From contig NZ_QPJV01000008.1 in the NCBI RefSeq assembly GCF_003337315.1, positions 55,950 through 119,949 of the forward strand: a stretch of DNA of 64,000 bases. Direction: 5' to 3'. Position 1 is the first letter of the stretch. Each line of letters starts with the position of its first letter. This document shows, one piece after another, positions 45,536 to 55,628 of the stretch. The position numbers were made by a program, and so were the translations under genes. A model generated the notes under the pieces. The model had not been told where the DNA came from, did not search any database, and saw only the letters and a list, made by a program, of their open reading frames with translations. This DNA is from Vagococcus fluvialis. Lineage in GTDB: Bacteria > Bacillota > Bacilli > Lactobacillales > Vagococcaceae.

Positions 45536-48500
45536 TTACAGACCCACATCTAATATATCTTGTATATCTTCAATAGTCATTTTACTTAATTCTTTCACAT
45601 CTTCTGAGTTCAAGACTTGTTGGAACAATTCTTTTTTCTCTGTCTGTAGTCTGTTCATTTTTTCTTCAACTGTTCCTTCAGAAATCAGACGCCAGACCTC
45701 GACTTTTTTCTTTTGGCCCATACGATGAGCTCGTCCTGTTGCTTGGTCTTCAACTGCTGGATTCCACCACAAATCATAAAGAATAACTGTATCTGCTCCA
45801 GTTAAGTTAAGTCCAGTCCCCCCAGCTTTTAAGGAAATTAAGAAGACGTCTTTATCACCACGGTTGAATCGATCAACCATCTCTTGACGTTTACTAATTG
45901 GCGTACTTCCTCTTAAATAAAAGGTTGAGATTTCTTTTTTAGCCAACTCTTCTTCTAGAATATCAAGCATTCCTGTAAATTGAGAGAATAATAAAATTCG
46001 TCGACCATTTGATTTAGCTGTCTGAATAATATCTAAAGCTTGAATCAGTTTTCCAGAGTCTCCTTCATAATCCTCAATAAATAACTTAGGATGACAACAG
46101 ATTTGTCTTAGTCTAGTTAAGCCAGCTAAAATCGAAATCCGATTTTGATTTAATTCCTTTTTGGACATACCAACTAAACTTTTTTGCATCTGTCTTAAGT
46201 GAGCTACGTACACAGTTTTTTGCTCTTCTGTTAAATGACTGTAAAGGTCTGTCTCAATCTTATCTGGTAAATCTTTAAGGACTTGTTTCTTCTCACGTCT
46301 TAAAACAAATGGTTGAATCATCATAGCAATACTTTCTGTTGGCAGTTGCTTAAATCGTCTTAAGGGTGGGAAAAAACCTGGCATTAAAATTCTAAATAAT
46401 GACCATAATTCTTCTAATTTATTTTCAATCGGCGTTCCACTTAAGGCGAAATAGTGGTCTGCTTTTAATGTTTCTATGGTTTGAAAAGTCTTAGTTGCTG
46501 CATTTTTTATCATTTGCGCTTCATCTAAGATTAAACTATGGAAAGTTTGCTCGTTGTAAATATCAAAATCTTGTCTTAAGGTTGCGTATGAGGTCACTAA
46601 AATATCCACATCTTTATGAGCCTCAACTATTTCTTCACGCTCTAATTTACTACCAATCACAACAGCTACTTTTAAACTTGGTGCAAATTTTTCAATTTCA
46701 ATTTGCCAGTTATATAATAAACTTGCTGGAGCAACAATTAACGAGGGACTTGTTAGCTTACCTTCTTCTTTTTCAGATAACAAGTAAGTAATAGTTTGAA
46801 TAGTTTTCCCAAGTCCCATATCGTCAGCTAAAACACCACCAAATTGATAGTGACTTAACATCTTCAACCATTTAAATCCTGTTACTTGATATTCCCTTAA
46901 ACTAGCATTTAAGCCTTTTGGTAAAGAAACTTTAAAATCATTAGGATGTGTTAAGTCATGAACCATTGTATTGAATTTATCTGTTGTTTCCACATCAGAC
47001 ATTTCTGATAAAGCATGATTCACTATTAACCCGCGATATCTAGGGACTTCTAATTTTCCTTTTCTTACTTTGATATCCCCTCTTAGTTGTTGCAAGACTG
47101 TGCTTGTTTCTCTAAAACCTTGCTCATCTAAGAATAATAATTGACCGCTTTTTAATTGATGGTAATCTTGTTGTTTCATTAAACTAACTAAGACATCATT
47201 AATTTCAGATTCTTCAATATTTGAAATATCAAATTTAATATCTAGCCAAGAACCATCTTCTTGAATACTTACTTTTGGTTGGTAGTCTATTGTATTTAAA
47301 AATAGATTGCCAATATTTGGTGCAATGCCAACTTCAGCATATTTTCTAATAGTCGGTACTTCTTCACGAATAAAAGAATACAATTCTTGCTCTTTCGGTA
47401 ACATTTTAATAAATGCGTGCTGCCTTTTTGCATAGCCAAAATGTTGTAACAATTTCTCAATACGTTTTTCTTGCACTTGATTTCTAATGACATGAGATTC
47501 TTTGCCTGTGTCAGTTGTATACTCACTATTACTTGAAAAAATAACATCTCCATAAACATAATCAACTCTAGCAGTTAACTGTCCCCCATCCTCTTCCATC
47601 CAAATTTTTGTTCTAAGGGGCACTCGAATCATTTCACTTTGTAAATCATCTGAAACAAAAATTCGAGCGATGGCGTCTAGATTAGGTAAAATATAAGAGA
47701 ATAATTCCCCAACATTATTTTTGGTAAAAAGAACTTCTGGCTCTTCTAAGCGTTTTAATAATTGTAGTAACAATTCATATCTATCAGCTTGTTCCTTTGT
47801 TAACTCATAGATAGAATGTTTACCAATTGCCCATTGATATTTTTCTAAGTACATCTCTAAAGAGTCTTCGATTACTAGTTTATAATCACTTGTTCCAACT
47901 GGTATTACCTTAATATCAATTGGTAATTTTTCCTTTTTAAAAATAATAGTTTGCTTTTTATCCTCTGGTGTATTAAAAACTAAGCGATCCGTTTGCATCA
48001 ATTCTGAGACAAATAATTTGGTTACTCGGCTATTTAAAATTAAATACCTGCGATTAATCTTTCCTTTTTGTTGAACACTAACTTGGTCCACTAATTCTTG
48101 TGAATCTCTAACTTTGAGTAATTCTTCTAATAAAAATGTATCTCTTTGAGTAAATGAGTTATCACCAATTTTATAGCTTTTATCAGTTAGCTTATAATTA
48201 TTTTTCTTCTCATAACTATCTAAAAAATCTAAAATATTTTTGACGACATAAGTTTTACTACCTGGAAAGCGACTTCCTATTTTTAACGAAACACCTATTA
48301 CCGATTGTTCTGGATGAAAGGATAGGGTTTCAACCACATCAATGTTAAATTCAATCTTTAAAGGATCGCTTGTTACTAATGTTTTTTCAGTTTCAGCTTC
48401 TTGAAATCTCTCAAAGCTTTTTGAAAAAATATCAGCGTGTGTTGGTGGTTGATAGGCTTTTTGGGTATTCACTTGCTTTTTAATATATCTATTCTGCCCA

Positions 48501-48745
48501 TTATTTCTTAGTGCCAACTCCACAGCTACTGTATGTTTGCAAAATCCATGTTGTTGCCAATAAGGGCATTGACACACATCTTCTTCTTTTGCTGTCCCGT
48601 CTAACTCTATATGAAATACTTCTGAACCAACAACATCTGCATACCAAACTTGCTGCTCTTCATTTTTACTAATCGATACAACACGACCGTCTTTAGCGTA
48701 TTCTCTTCCTTCTTCTACTACTTTTTCAGGGATTGACCATTTCAT
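45536..48745 (-). CDS. SNF2/Swi2-family helicase with SWIM zinc finger
   Basis: A 1069-residue DNA translocase. The SWIM domain is CQCPYWQQHGFCKH near residues 58-71. A long middle region precedes the SNF2 core: ADDMGLGKTIQT near 638, LDEAQMIKN near 740, ALSGTPIENKLEELWSL, and the C-terminal GGTGLNLTGADTVI and ATGRAHRMGQ (motif VI). Bacterial members may remodel RNA polymerase or protein-DNA complexes; the target is unknown. It follows sbcD-sbcC with a 12-base gap, which suggests a DNA-repair context. The AGGAAGTGA site precedes its ATG. Confidence 0.92.
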   Translation of the reverse strand: MKWSIPEKVVEEGREYAKDGRVVSISKNEEQQVWYADVVGSEVFHIELDGTAKEEDVCQCPYWQQHGFCKHTVAVELALRNNGQNRYIKKQVNTQKAYQPPTHADIFSKSFERFQEAETEKTLVTSDPLKIEFNIDVVETLSFHPEQSVIGVSLKIGSRFPGSKTYVVKNILDFLDSYEKKNNYKLTDKSYKIGDNSFTQRDTFLLEELLKVRDSQELVDQVSVQQKGKINRRYLILNSRVTKLFVSELMQTDRLVFNTPEDKKQTIIFKKEKLPIDIKVIPVGTSDYKLVIEDSLEMYLEKYQWAIGKHSIYELTKEQADRYELLLQLLKRLEEPEVLFTKNNVGELFSYILPNLDAIARIFVSDDLQSEMIRVPLRTKIWMEEDGGQLTARVDYVYGDVIFSSNSEYTTDTGKESHVIRNQVQEKRIEKLLQHFGYAKRQHAFIKMLPKEQELYSFIREEVPTIRKYAEVGIAPNIGNLFLNTIDYQPKVSIQEDGSWLDIKFDISNIEESEINDVLVSLMKQQDYHQLKSGQLLFLDEQGFRETSTVLQQLRGDIKVRKGKLEVPRYRGLIVNHALSEMSDVETTDKFNTMVHDLTHPNDFKVSLPKGLNASLREYQVTGFKWLKMLSHYQFGGVLADDMGLGKTIQTITYLLSEKEEGKLTSPSLIVAPASLLYNWQIEIEKFAPSLKVAVVIGSKLEREEIVEAHKDVDILVTSYATLRQDFDIYNEQTFHSLILDEAQMIKNAATKTFQTIETLKADHYFALSGTPIENKLEELWSLFRILMPGFFPPLRRFKQLPTESIAMMIQPFVLRREKKQVLKDLPDKIETDLYSHLTEEQKTVYVAHLRQMQKSLVGMSKKELNQNRISILAGLTRLRQICCHPKLFIEDYEGDSGKLIQALDIIQTAKSNGRRILLFSQFTGMLDILEEELAKKEISTFYLRGSTPISKRQEMVDRFNRGDKDVFLISLKAGGTGLNLTGADTVILYDLWWNPAVEDQATGRAHRMGQKKKVEVWRLISEGTVEEKMNRLQTEKKELFQQVLNSEDVKELSKMTIEDIQDILDVGL

Positions 48746-48756
48746 TTTATCACTTC

Positions 48757-51700
48757 CTATTCGAATTCTAGTCGTGTCTTCACTTTACTTTTTCCATTTT
48801 CAGAGATAATTTGTAACTGTTGCGGTATACGTTCTTTTAGTTCTCTAACATGAGAGATAATGCCGATTATTCTACCTTCACCCTCAATATTTTCAAGAGC
48901 TCTAATAGCCATCTCTAGTGCATCTTCATCTAGTGAACCAAAGCCTTCATCAATAAACATGGCATCAATTTTAATGCCCCCTGCTTCTTCTTGAATAATT
49001 TCAGCTAATGATAAAGCAAGGGATAGAGCAGCAATAAAGCTCTCACCACCTGACAAAGTATTGACACTTCGAATCGCTCCTACATTATCATCGTAGATAT
49101 TAATTTCTAAGCCTGTTGCTTTTTTAGAGGAACCTTGTTCTTCTTTAATTTCAAATCGGTAACGACCATTTGTTAGTGTTACTAATTTTTCATTTCCTCG
49201 TTGTAATATTTTTTTCAGATACATTTGTAGAACAAAGCGCTCCATACTTAATTTACTTGGTCCATCTCCTGATAAAATATCTGCTAGTTCTGTTAACTCT
49301 AATAATCTTGCTTGAGCTTCTTTTTTAGATTCGATTTCTCGTTTTACTTTTACTACTATTTCTTGATTTTTTTTCATCATAAGCTCTAATATGTTAGTTT
49401 TATTTCTAACTTCTTCTAACTCACTCATTAATCTTTCTTGTTCGACTAAAAGAGGCTCTATTACAGGTTCTTCTTGGTTTTTAATCAGTTTAGTTAACTC
49501 TTCTTGTCTACTTAATAACACATGGCGTTTATTTTCATAAGTTTTAATAGCTTCTTCTAAACTTTCTAACTGAGGCAAATCACTTAATAGATTTTCTAAT
49601 GTTTTTTCGCTCAGTTTATTTTCTATTAAAAACTCATTTATCTTTTGTTCTGATAAAATTTGCTTCTGTTTATTAACTTCAAGTTCTTTTAAATCATTAG
49701 TGATGGTTGTTTCAAGAGTTGCTAATTCTAATTTTAGATTTGTTAATGCATTTTCTGTTGACCTTACTTCTTCATGCCACTTAGTTGTTTCAGACATTAA
49801 ACGAGTTTGTTCTTCTAACATCTCATCTAATAATTTCCACTCACTAGGTAATTGTTTTAAAATATTTTGGTTGATTGTCTCAACTTCAATTAACTGATTA
49901 TTTAAAGAACTAACTTCAGTTTCTTGATGAATTAAAGTTTCTTTTAGAGAGTTTTCTTCTCTTTCAAGTTTAATGAGCTCTTCTTTTTCCTCACTGATTT
50001 TAGTCAATTTATTATCAAATGCATTTAGTTCTATTTTGATTTCGTTTTCTTGTTCTTTTGCTCTTTCTAACCACTGAGTTTCTTCTAACTCTTTAAAGTA
50101 AGATACTAATATTTCTTGTTCTTCTTTTAGTAGTTCTTTACTTTTAGCTAATTCATCCTCTTTAAAGCTGACTTGGTTTTTTAACGTTGTTACCTGCTCT
50201 TTTAACTGATTAAGTAATTCATCTTGTACCTCAATATTTTTTTCAAGTTCATTAATAGCTTCTTCTGTTAGTTCATGACTTTGAGCAGGATTAGGATGTT
50301 CTGTTGAGCCACAAATTAAGCAAGGTTCCCCATCAATTAGTTTTAAACTTAATTTAGCAATTTGAGCTTTGGCCCAGTCACTCTCTAATTGTCGGTAAGC
50401 TTGACTTGAGTTTTCTAAGTCAGTTTCTTTGTTAGCTGATTTTTTCATTAAATTAGCTAGTTCTTCTTCTAATTTTTTAGTTGTTAATCTTTTTAACTCA
50501 TAACTTTCAATTTCCTCTAGTCTATCTGTAATAGTTCTTAAATGTTCTCTAGTATCTGATTTTTTTTGCAAAATTTCAGATTCTTTTGAAATATTAGTTG
50601 TAAAAACAACTTTAGTTTTAACTAACTCAGCTTGTTTTTCTAATTGCTCATTATAAGTTTGTTTTGTTTTTTCAAGTTGTTCTTGTAAGCTGATTAATTT
50701 TTCTTCAGTTAACGTTTTCTCTTCAAATAAGGGAATACTCGTTTCAATTTTGTCTAGTTTTTTTTCTTTTATTTGAATGGCTTCTTTATCTGATTGAAGT
50801 TTAGTAAGTGTATTTTCTAGGACGTCAAATTGTTGTTGCAGCTCCTTTTTAGTCGCTTTATTTTCAACTATTTTGATTTGGCGATTGTTTAGTTCTTCTT
50901 TTAAGGCTTCATCAGATTCTACAACAGATTCGATTTTTTCCGCCTTTTTAAGCAAACTTACTTTTTCTTTATCTTCCTTGATTTCAGTTTCTTTAAGTTT
51001 TAATTTATTTAACTCGTTATCAATTTGTTTTTTTTCTCTAAATTGTTCCAACAACTTTTCTGCCATATTAAGTAAGTCTTGATTCTCTTTTACTTTTTCT
51101 TGGCTTATTTTTAATTGCTTTTTATTAGTTTTATCTTTTGTTATATACACTTCATGTTGCTCTTCATAAAGGTTAAGTAATTCTTGAAAATTCTCTTCTG
51201 CTGCTGCTTTTTCTAACCAGTCATTTTCCCACTCTAACTGGTTAATTTCAGCTGATAAACTATGATCTAAACCTTTAAATTTTGCTTCTTCTTCTTTTTT
51301 CTTGGTCTTTAATAATTGAGCAACATCACGATAAAAATAAGTGTTGAATAGTTTACGTAAAACAACTTCTTTTGAATTACTATCTGCATTTAAAAACCGT
51401 CTAAATTCACCTTGGGGTAACATCACGATTTGAGAAAATTGTTCTCTATTTAATCCTACTAAATTAGCAATATACTTATCAACTTCTGAAATCTTAATAA
51501 TCTGATCAATTTCATTTTTCTCACTATCAAAAACAGTTAATCTAGCTGAATTTTTTTGTTCTCTAAAGCCTTCACCTGACACTTTTTTAACTAATTGCTC
51601 TGGTTCTCTTTCTATTACATAAGTTTGGTTATCTTGTTTAAACTCAAAAGTCACCTTAGTTTTATTTTCAGAGTCCGCAAAATTTGAACGCATCTCTTTG

Positions 51701-51885
51701 CCTTCTCTTAATCCGCCTGATGTTTTTCCGTAAAGAGCGTACATCATACCATCAAAAATTGTCGTTTTTCCTGAGCCAGTTTTTCCTGAAATTAAAAATA
51801 GAGTATGAGCATAATACATGGAAAAATCGATTTCTGTTGCTTCATATGGGCCAAAATTTTCTAACTCTAATCGAATTGGTTGCAT
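48757..51885 (-). CDS. sbcC: Exonuclease SbcC (Rad50-like ATPase)
   Basis: Large subunit of the SbcCD nuclease that opens hairpin and protein-blocked DNA ends. The 1042-residue SMC-like protein has Walker A GKTGSGKTT near residue 35, two long coiled coils flanking the zinc hook CLICGSTEH near 520, the signature LSGGESFIAALSLALSL and Walker B MFIDEGFGSLDED. It begins 12 bases after sbcD, as usual, with a GAGGAGAG site. The protein has no unexpected domain. Confidence 0.96.
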   Translation of the reverse strand: MQPIRLELENFGPYEATEIDFSMYYAHTLFLISGKTGSGKTTIFDGMMYALYGKTSGGLREGKEMRSNFADSENKTKVTFEFKQDNQTYVIEREPEQLVKKVSGEGFREQKNSARLTVFDSEKNEIDQIIKISEVDKYIANLVGLNREQFSQIVMLPQGEFRRFLNADSNSKEVVLRKLFNTYFYRDVAQLLKTKKKEEEAKFKGLDHSLSAEINQLEWENDWLEKAAAEENFQELLNLYEEQHEVYITKDKTNKKQLKISQEKVKENQDLLNMAEKLLEQFREKKQIDNELNKLKLKETEIKEDKEKVSLLKKAEKIESVVESDEALKEELNNRQIKIVENKATKKELQQQFDVLENTLTKLQSDKEAIQIKEKKLDKIETSIPLFEEKTLTEEKLISLQEQLEKTKQTYNEQLEKQAELVKTKVVFTTNISKESEILQKKSDTREHLRTITDRLEEIESYELKRLTTKKLEEELANLMKKSANKETDLENSSQAYRQLESDWAKAQIAKLSLKLIDGEPCLICGSTEHPNPAQSHELTEEAINELEKNIEVQDELLNQLKEQVTTLKNQVSFKEDELAKSKELLKEEQEILVSYFKELEETQWLERAKEQENEIKIELNAFDNKLTKISEEKEELIKLEREENSLKETLIHQETEVSSLNNQLIEVETINQNILKQLPSEWKLLDEMLEEQTRLMSETTKWHEEVRSTENALTNLKLELATLETTITNDLKELEVNKQKQILSEQKINEFLIENKLSEKTLENLLSDLPQLESLEEAIKTYENKRHVLLSRQEELTKLIKNQEEPVIEPLLVEQERLMSELEEVRNKTNILELMMKKNQEIVVKVKREIESKKEAQARLLELTELADILSGDGPSKLSMERFVLQMYLKKILQRGNEKLVTLTNGRYRFEIKEEQGSSKKATGLEINIYDDNVGAIRSVNTLSGGESFIAALSLALSLAEIIQEEAGGIKIDAMFIDEGFGSLDEDALEMAIRALENIEGEGRIIGIISHVRELKERIPQQLQIISENGKSKVKTRLEFE

Positions 51886-51897
51886 TTTTTCTCTCCT

Positions 51898-53031
51898 CTA
51901 TTTCTCTTTTCTATTCTCAATAATAGCTTCATTAAGCCATTCTTTTTGTTGATTTGATAATTCTTTATCTGTGACTTCTTTAAAATAATCAGCAATTAAC
52001 GCTTCTGGTTTTAACTTAGCCATTTTTTCACTGTTTTTATCTAGAGACAGTTGTTTCAATTCATTATTGGCTCTTTCTAAACTAATAATAAATGGATATA
52101 TTTTTCTTAATTCATTTAGAGCATTAGGAATAATAGCAGTATCTGTTAAAGAAATAGCTACGTAATCTTCACGATTCATTCCTTCATAAAACTTAGGTGA
52201 GGTTAATTCTTCGAAAGAAGCTTCAATTTTTCTAACATCACGTAAAGGTTTCATTGGAATAAAATGATTTGTAAATTCAGTTTCATCTAACTCAATAATA
52301 CGAACACCTTTCTCTTGTTTTTCTTCAGATAAAGAATATTTTAATAAGGCTCCGCTATACTGAATTGTTTCAACTTTTTTTATAGCATTTTTATCATGTA
52401 GGTGACCTAATGCTACATAATCAAAAGCTTCTAATATTTCAAGAGGGACACTATCTAATCCGCCAACTTCTACAGGTGTTTCCGACTCACTTCTTAAAGA
52501 ACCTGCTGCAAAAAAATGCCCCACTAAAACGTGACTTTTATTTTCGTCAAAAATAGTTTTCATTTTTTCAACAACTAATTTCATCCCTGATTGAATATCT
52601 TTGATACTAGGGTCATCAAAATATTCTCTCACATGAAATGGTTCAAAATAAGGCAATAAGAAAAACTGTGTATTATTTATTTCTACAGGCTCAAAAGCTT
52701 GTTCTAGTTGGGTATGTAAATGAAATTGTTGTGCTTTTAGCCACGGACTGCCAGTATCAAGTCTTGTGGCACTATCATGGTTTCCTGAAATAGCTAAAAC
52801 CGGAAATTTAGAAACTAAATTCATCTCTAACATCATGTCATTAAATAAAGCCACTGCTTCAACAGAAGGAACCGAACGGTCATATAAGTCTCCGGCAATA
52901 ATAATAGCATCCACTTCTTCATCTTTAGCAATCTTCATGATTTGTTTAAAGGCATTCTTTTGTTCCTCTAACAAAGAAAAACCATTTAATTTCCTACCAA
53001 TATGCCAATCAGCAGTATGTAAAAATTTCAT
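51898..53031 (-). CDS. sbcD: Exonuclease SbcD (Mre11-like)
   Basis: Nuclease subunit of SbcCD, a manganese metallophosphoesterase. The 377-residue protein shows all phosphoesterase motifs in order: HTADWHIGRK, IIAGDLYDRSVPS, AISGNHDSATR, VGHFFAAG and ALGHLHDKNA. The C-terminal part binds SbcC. AGGAGGAAG precedes its ATG. First gene of sbcD-sbcC-SNF2. Its own upstream promoter was not resolved. Confidence 0.96.
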   Translation of the reverse strand: MKFLHTADWHIGRKLNGFSLLEEQKNAFKQIMKIAKDEEVDAIIIAGDLYDRSVPSVEAVALFNDMMLEMNLVSKFPVLAISGNHDSATRLDTGSPWLKAQQFHLHTQLEQAFEPVEINNTQFFLLPYFEPFHVREYFDDPSIKDIQSGMKLVVEKMKTIFDENKSHVLVGHFFAAGSLRSESETPVEVGGLDSVPLEILEAFDYVALGHLHDKNAIKKVETIQYSGALLKYSLSEEKQEKGVRIIELDETEFTNHFIPMKPLRDVRKIEASFEELTSPKFYEGMNREDYVAISLTDTAIIPNALNELRKIYPFIISLERANNELKQLSLDKNSEKMAKLKPEALIADYFKEVTDKELSNQQKEWLNEAIIENRKEK

Positions 53032-53116
53032 TTAACTTCCTCCTAAAAAAGGTCTTCTTACCATTATAACAAAATTTTAAGTTTTATATCTTAATTAATG
53101 TCTTTTGAGAGTAAAA

Positions 53117-53151
53117 AAAGATATAACAGCAAAATTCGCTACTATATCTTT
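53117..53151 (-). terminator. Terminator after the TetR gene
   Basis: AAAGATATA / TATATCTTT with an inner AGC...GCT pairing, followed on the minus strand by T7. Confidence 0.85.
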
Positions 53152-53156
53152 CAATA

Positions 53157-53768
53157 CTATTCTCTTAAAAATCCTTTTTCTAAAATTTCGATTTGCTGGC
53201 TAGCTTCTTTTATCAACTCATCAAAGAAACCTAAATCAGTGATAGTCTCTCCAGCCATTTCTTGTTTTGCTTCTGTCTCAATTTGATTAAATACCGTTAA
53301 AATTAACTTCACAACAGCTTCTTCATTAATTCCTTTTTTGACTGGCATTTGTCTAATAATCACTGCAATCATTTCATAACTATCAATTTTCATGGTCTCA
53401 ATGTAAGCAAGTATTTTTTGCTGTAATCCTTCTGGTAGGTTATCTAAATGACTATATACCTCAAGCATTAAATTCATTTCAAACTTATGTGTTTCAGCGA
53501 TTTCGAATTTACGCTTTAAGGAATAATCAAACAACTTAATCAAGCTGTCATTAGGAAACTCCCGGTAATCAAATAATCTTTCTAATTCCCTAATTGCAGT
53601 AAATACGGCTTCACTATATAAGTTTTTCTTTGATTTAAAATAATGAAAAATCAACCCTTTTGAAACGCCAGCCTTTTCAGCTATAGTATCAGTTTTAGTT
53701 TTATAAAAACCATTAGTAGCAAATTCTTCAGTGGCTACACGTAATATGTCTAACTGCTTATCTTCCAT
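53157..53768 (-). CDS. TetR family regulator of the upstream ABC exporter
   Basis: A 203-residue TetR/AcrR repressor with the N-terminal DNA-binding domain ILRVATEEFATNGFYKTK...IAEKAGVSKGLIFHYFKSKKNLY. It is the third gene of an operon with an ABC ATPase and permease; its ATG overlaps the permease stop (TAATG), so expression is coupled. Two TTGACT-N4-AGTCAA palindromes ahead of the operon are the likely operators, giving autoregulated control relieved by an unknown ligand, presumably a compound exported by the pump. Confidence 0.9.
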   Translation of the reverse strand: MEDKQLDILRVATEEFATNGFYKTKTDTIAEKAGVSKGLIFHYFKSKKNLYSEAVFTAIRELERLFDYREFPNDSLIKLFDYSLKRKFEIAETHKFEMNLMLEVYSHLDNLPEGLQQKILAYIETMKIDSYEMIAVIIRQMPVKKGINEEAVVKLILTVFNQIETEAKQEMAGETITDLGFFDELIKEASQQIEILEKGFLRE

Positions 53769-54577
53769 TAAATATCTAAATCCTTTCTCTCATATATAAA
53801 TAGAGTCGCCCCTACTAACAAAGCACTGACTAAGAATAAAATAATGACTAATTCCCAGTTAAAGTCTGCTTCTAAAAGAGCTGCCGGACCTGCTTGAGCC
53901 ATTGGAGAGATGTCTTTTAAAAAGGATAGCTCTTCCTTTAAATCTCCTACTATCCCTAATAAATAAAAAATAAAAACAATTCCCATTCCTAGACCTAGAT
54001 TTGCTCTTTTAATCAGACTAGATAAGACAAATCCTAAAGTTAAAAAGAAAACTAATACAAAAAATTCTGTTACAAACACTTTAGATAATGCACTCATCAC
54101 ATCATCAGTCGCAAGCTTTCCTTTATTAACAAATAAAGTGATTCCTAAACTTGATACATAAGTGATTAGCCAGAAACAGCTTAAGATACTAACTGAAGCA
54201 AGTAGTTTTTCTATAACAATTTGTTTTCTACTAACAGGTTGAGCGTATAAAAATTCAATAGTCCCTTCTGTTTCTTCTTTTACTAACATTTTATTGCCTA
54301 AAATAATGGCATATATGCTTGAAGCAATAAATAAATATTGAAATACATAAGCAAAAAAACCTGTTACTTCTGCTAAACTTGGACCACTATTTAAATGAAA
54401 CGCCTTTAACATACTCTCAGGCAAAGCGTCTAATTTAGTTGTCATCATCTCATTCATTGCAGAATTTTCCATCGAAGGAAAAATACTCATAAACCCAATA
54501 ATAATCACTGCTAAACTAATCGACCAAACAAGTAAACTTTTTTTATTATTGTGCCACTCGATTTTAAATATAGTCAT
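53768..54577 (-). CDS. ABC-2 type permease
   Basis: A 269-residue membrane protein with six predicted helices, of the ABC-2 exporter type, opening MTIFKIEWHNNKKSLLVWS. It contains ETEGTIEFLYAQPVSRKQIVIEKL, the amphipathic coupling segment typical of ABC-2 permeases, before helix 3. It pairs with the ATPase encoded 12 bases upstream. GTAGGAGTGAG precedes the ATG. Substrates of such pumps are often antimicrobials or lipids; none can be named here. Confidence 0.88.
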   Translation of the reverse strand: MTIFKIEWHNNKKSLLVWSISLAVIIIGFMSIFPSMENSAMNEMMTTKLDALPESMLKAFHLNSGPSLAEVTGFFAYVFQYLFIASSIYAIILGNKMLVKEETEGTIEFLYAQPVSRKQIVIEKLLASVSILSCFWLITYVSSLGITLFVNKGKLATDDVMSALSKVFVTEFFVLVFFLTLGFVLSSLIKRANLGLGMGIVFIFYLLGIVGDLKEELSFLKDISPMAQAGPAALLEADFNWELVIILFLVSALLVGATLFIYERKDLDI

Positions 54578-54589
54578 CTTTGCTCACTC

Positions 54590-55465
54590 CTACTCATACA
54601 TAGATAAAAATTTATCTTCTAAATCTAAAGGTTTAATTTCTACATCAATTATTCTTTTTTGGCTTAAATAAGTTAAAAGCGGATTAATATCTTGTTGATA
54701 AATAAATTCAAAGTAAGATTCTTTTTGATTAACTTGCGTCGCACCAATTTTAGTTAATTCTTCTATTGTCACTTCATTTGATGTTAGTGAGACTTTCTTT
54801 TCTAAGTCTTTTCCTTTATCAATCATTTCAACAGCAATGATTTCACCATTTTTAATAAAAGCTGCGCGATCACAGTGAGCTTGAATTTCATGTAAATCAT
54901 GACTTGATAAAAAGATTGTCATTCCTTCTTTGCTTTTTTTCTCTAACAAATCAAATAAACGGTGTTGAATCATTGGGTCTAGTCCGTTAGTTGGTTCATC
55001 TAAAATAAGCAACTTTGGATTTTGTAAAAGAGCTGATACAATAGCAACTTTCTTTTTATTTCCCAGAGATAAATCAGCAATTTTTTTATGTGGTTCAATT
55101 TCAAAATATTTAATATACTCATCAATTACTTTTTGATCACTTTTTAACTTATGAAATTTAGCTGTGTAATTAAAAATATCTAAAGAAGTCATATCTTGAT
55201 AATATCTCACATCACTTGAAACATATCCCACTTCTTTTTTAATCTCAAGGCTATCTTTCACACAGTCTTTTCCAAAAATTTTAGCTTCACCTGTTGTTGG
55301 ATAAATAAAATTTAATAGCATTTTTATAGTTGTTGATTTTCCTGCGCCATTTGGTCCAATAAAACCAAAAATTTCTCCATCTTCAATTGAAAGTGATACA
55401 TTATTTACTGCTTTAACACCTTTATAACTTTTTGTTAATCCGTTCATTTCAACAATCGCTGGCAT
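54590..55465 (-). CDS. ABC transporter ATPase (ABC-2 exporter)
   Basis: A 291-residue ATPase with Walker A GPNGAGKST, Q-loop region YVSSDVRYYQD, signature LSLGNKKKVAIVSALL (a variant of LSGGQ) and Walker B LLILDEPTNGLDP, then the H-loop SSHDLHE. The C-terminal 75 residues form a regulatory tail common to exporter ATPases. Two adjacent ATGs (55468, 55465) are possible; the second has better spacing from AGGTG. First gene of the TetR-controlled operon. Confidence 0.92.
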   Translation of the reverse strand: MPAIVEMNGLTKSYKGVKAVNNVSLSIEDGEIFGFIGPNGAGKSTTIKMLLNFIYPTTGEAKIFGKDCVKDSLEIKKEVGYVSSDVRYYQDMTSLDIFNYTAKFHKLKSDQKVIDEYIKYFEIEPHKKIADLSLGNKKKVAIVSALLQNPKLLILDEPTNGLDPMIQHRLFDLLEKKSKEGMTIFLSSHDLHEIQAHCDRAAFIKNGEIIAVEMIDKGKDLEKKVSLTSNEVTIEELTKIGATQVNQKESYFEFIYQQDINPLLTYLSQKRIIDVEIKPLDLEDKFLSMYE

Positions 55466-55490
55466 CATTAAGCACCTACTTTATATATTA

Positions 55491-55506
55491 TTGACTTTAT
55501 AGTCAA
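55491..55506. promoter_or_regulatory. TetR operator 1 overlapping the operon promoter
   Basis: Perfect palindrome TTGACT-N4-AGTCAA. On the minus strand its TTGACT is also a good -35 box, with TATAAA about 15 bases on, 25 bases before the ATPase gene. Confidence 0.7.
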
Positions 55507-55524
55507 CGGTAGTTTACTCCTCCA

Positions 55525-55540
55525 TTGACTATAAAGTCAA
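55525..55540. promoter_or_regulatory. TetR operator 2
   Basis: Second copy of TTGACT-N4-AGTCAA, centred 34 bases from operator 1, about three helical turns. Confidence 0.65.
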
Positions 55541-55552
55541 TAGCAAAAAAAA

Positions 55553-55618
55553 TAAGAGACTGTGACCAAAATAAGTCATAATCTCTTATCCGTGTAACAG
55601 AAGTAGCTTCTGTTACAA
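55553..55618 (-). terminator. Tandem hairpins after plsC
   Basis: On the minus strand, first TGTAACAGAAG-CTA-CTTCTGTTACA (perfect 11 bp), then TAAGAGA...TCTCTTA around a TGTGAC-type core, ending in T8. Confidence 0.85.
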
Positions 55619-55628
55619 CCTCAATCTA

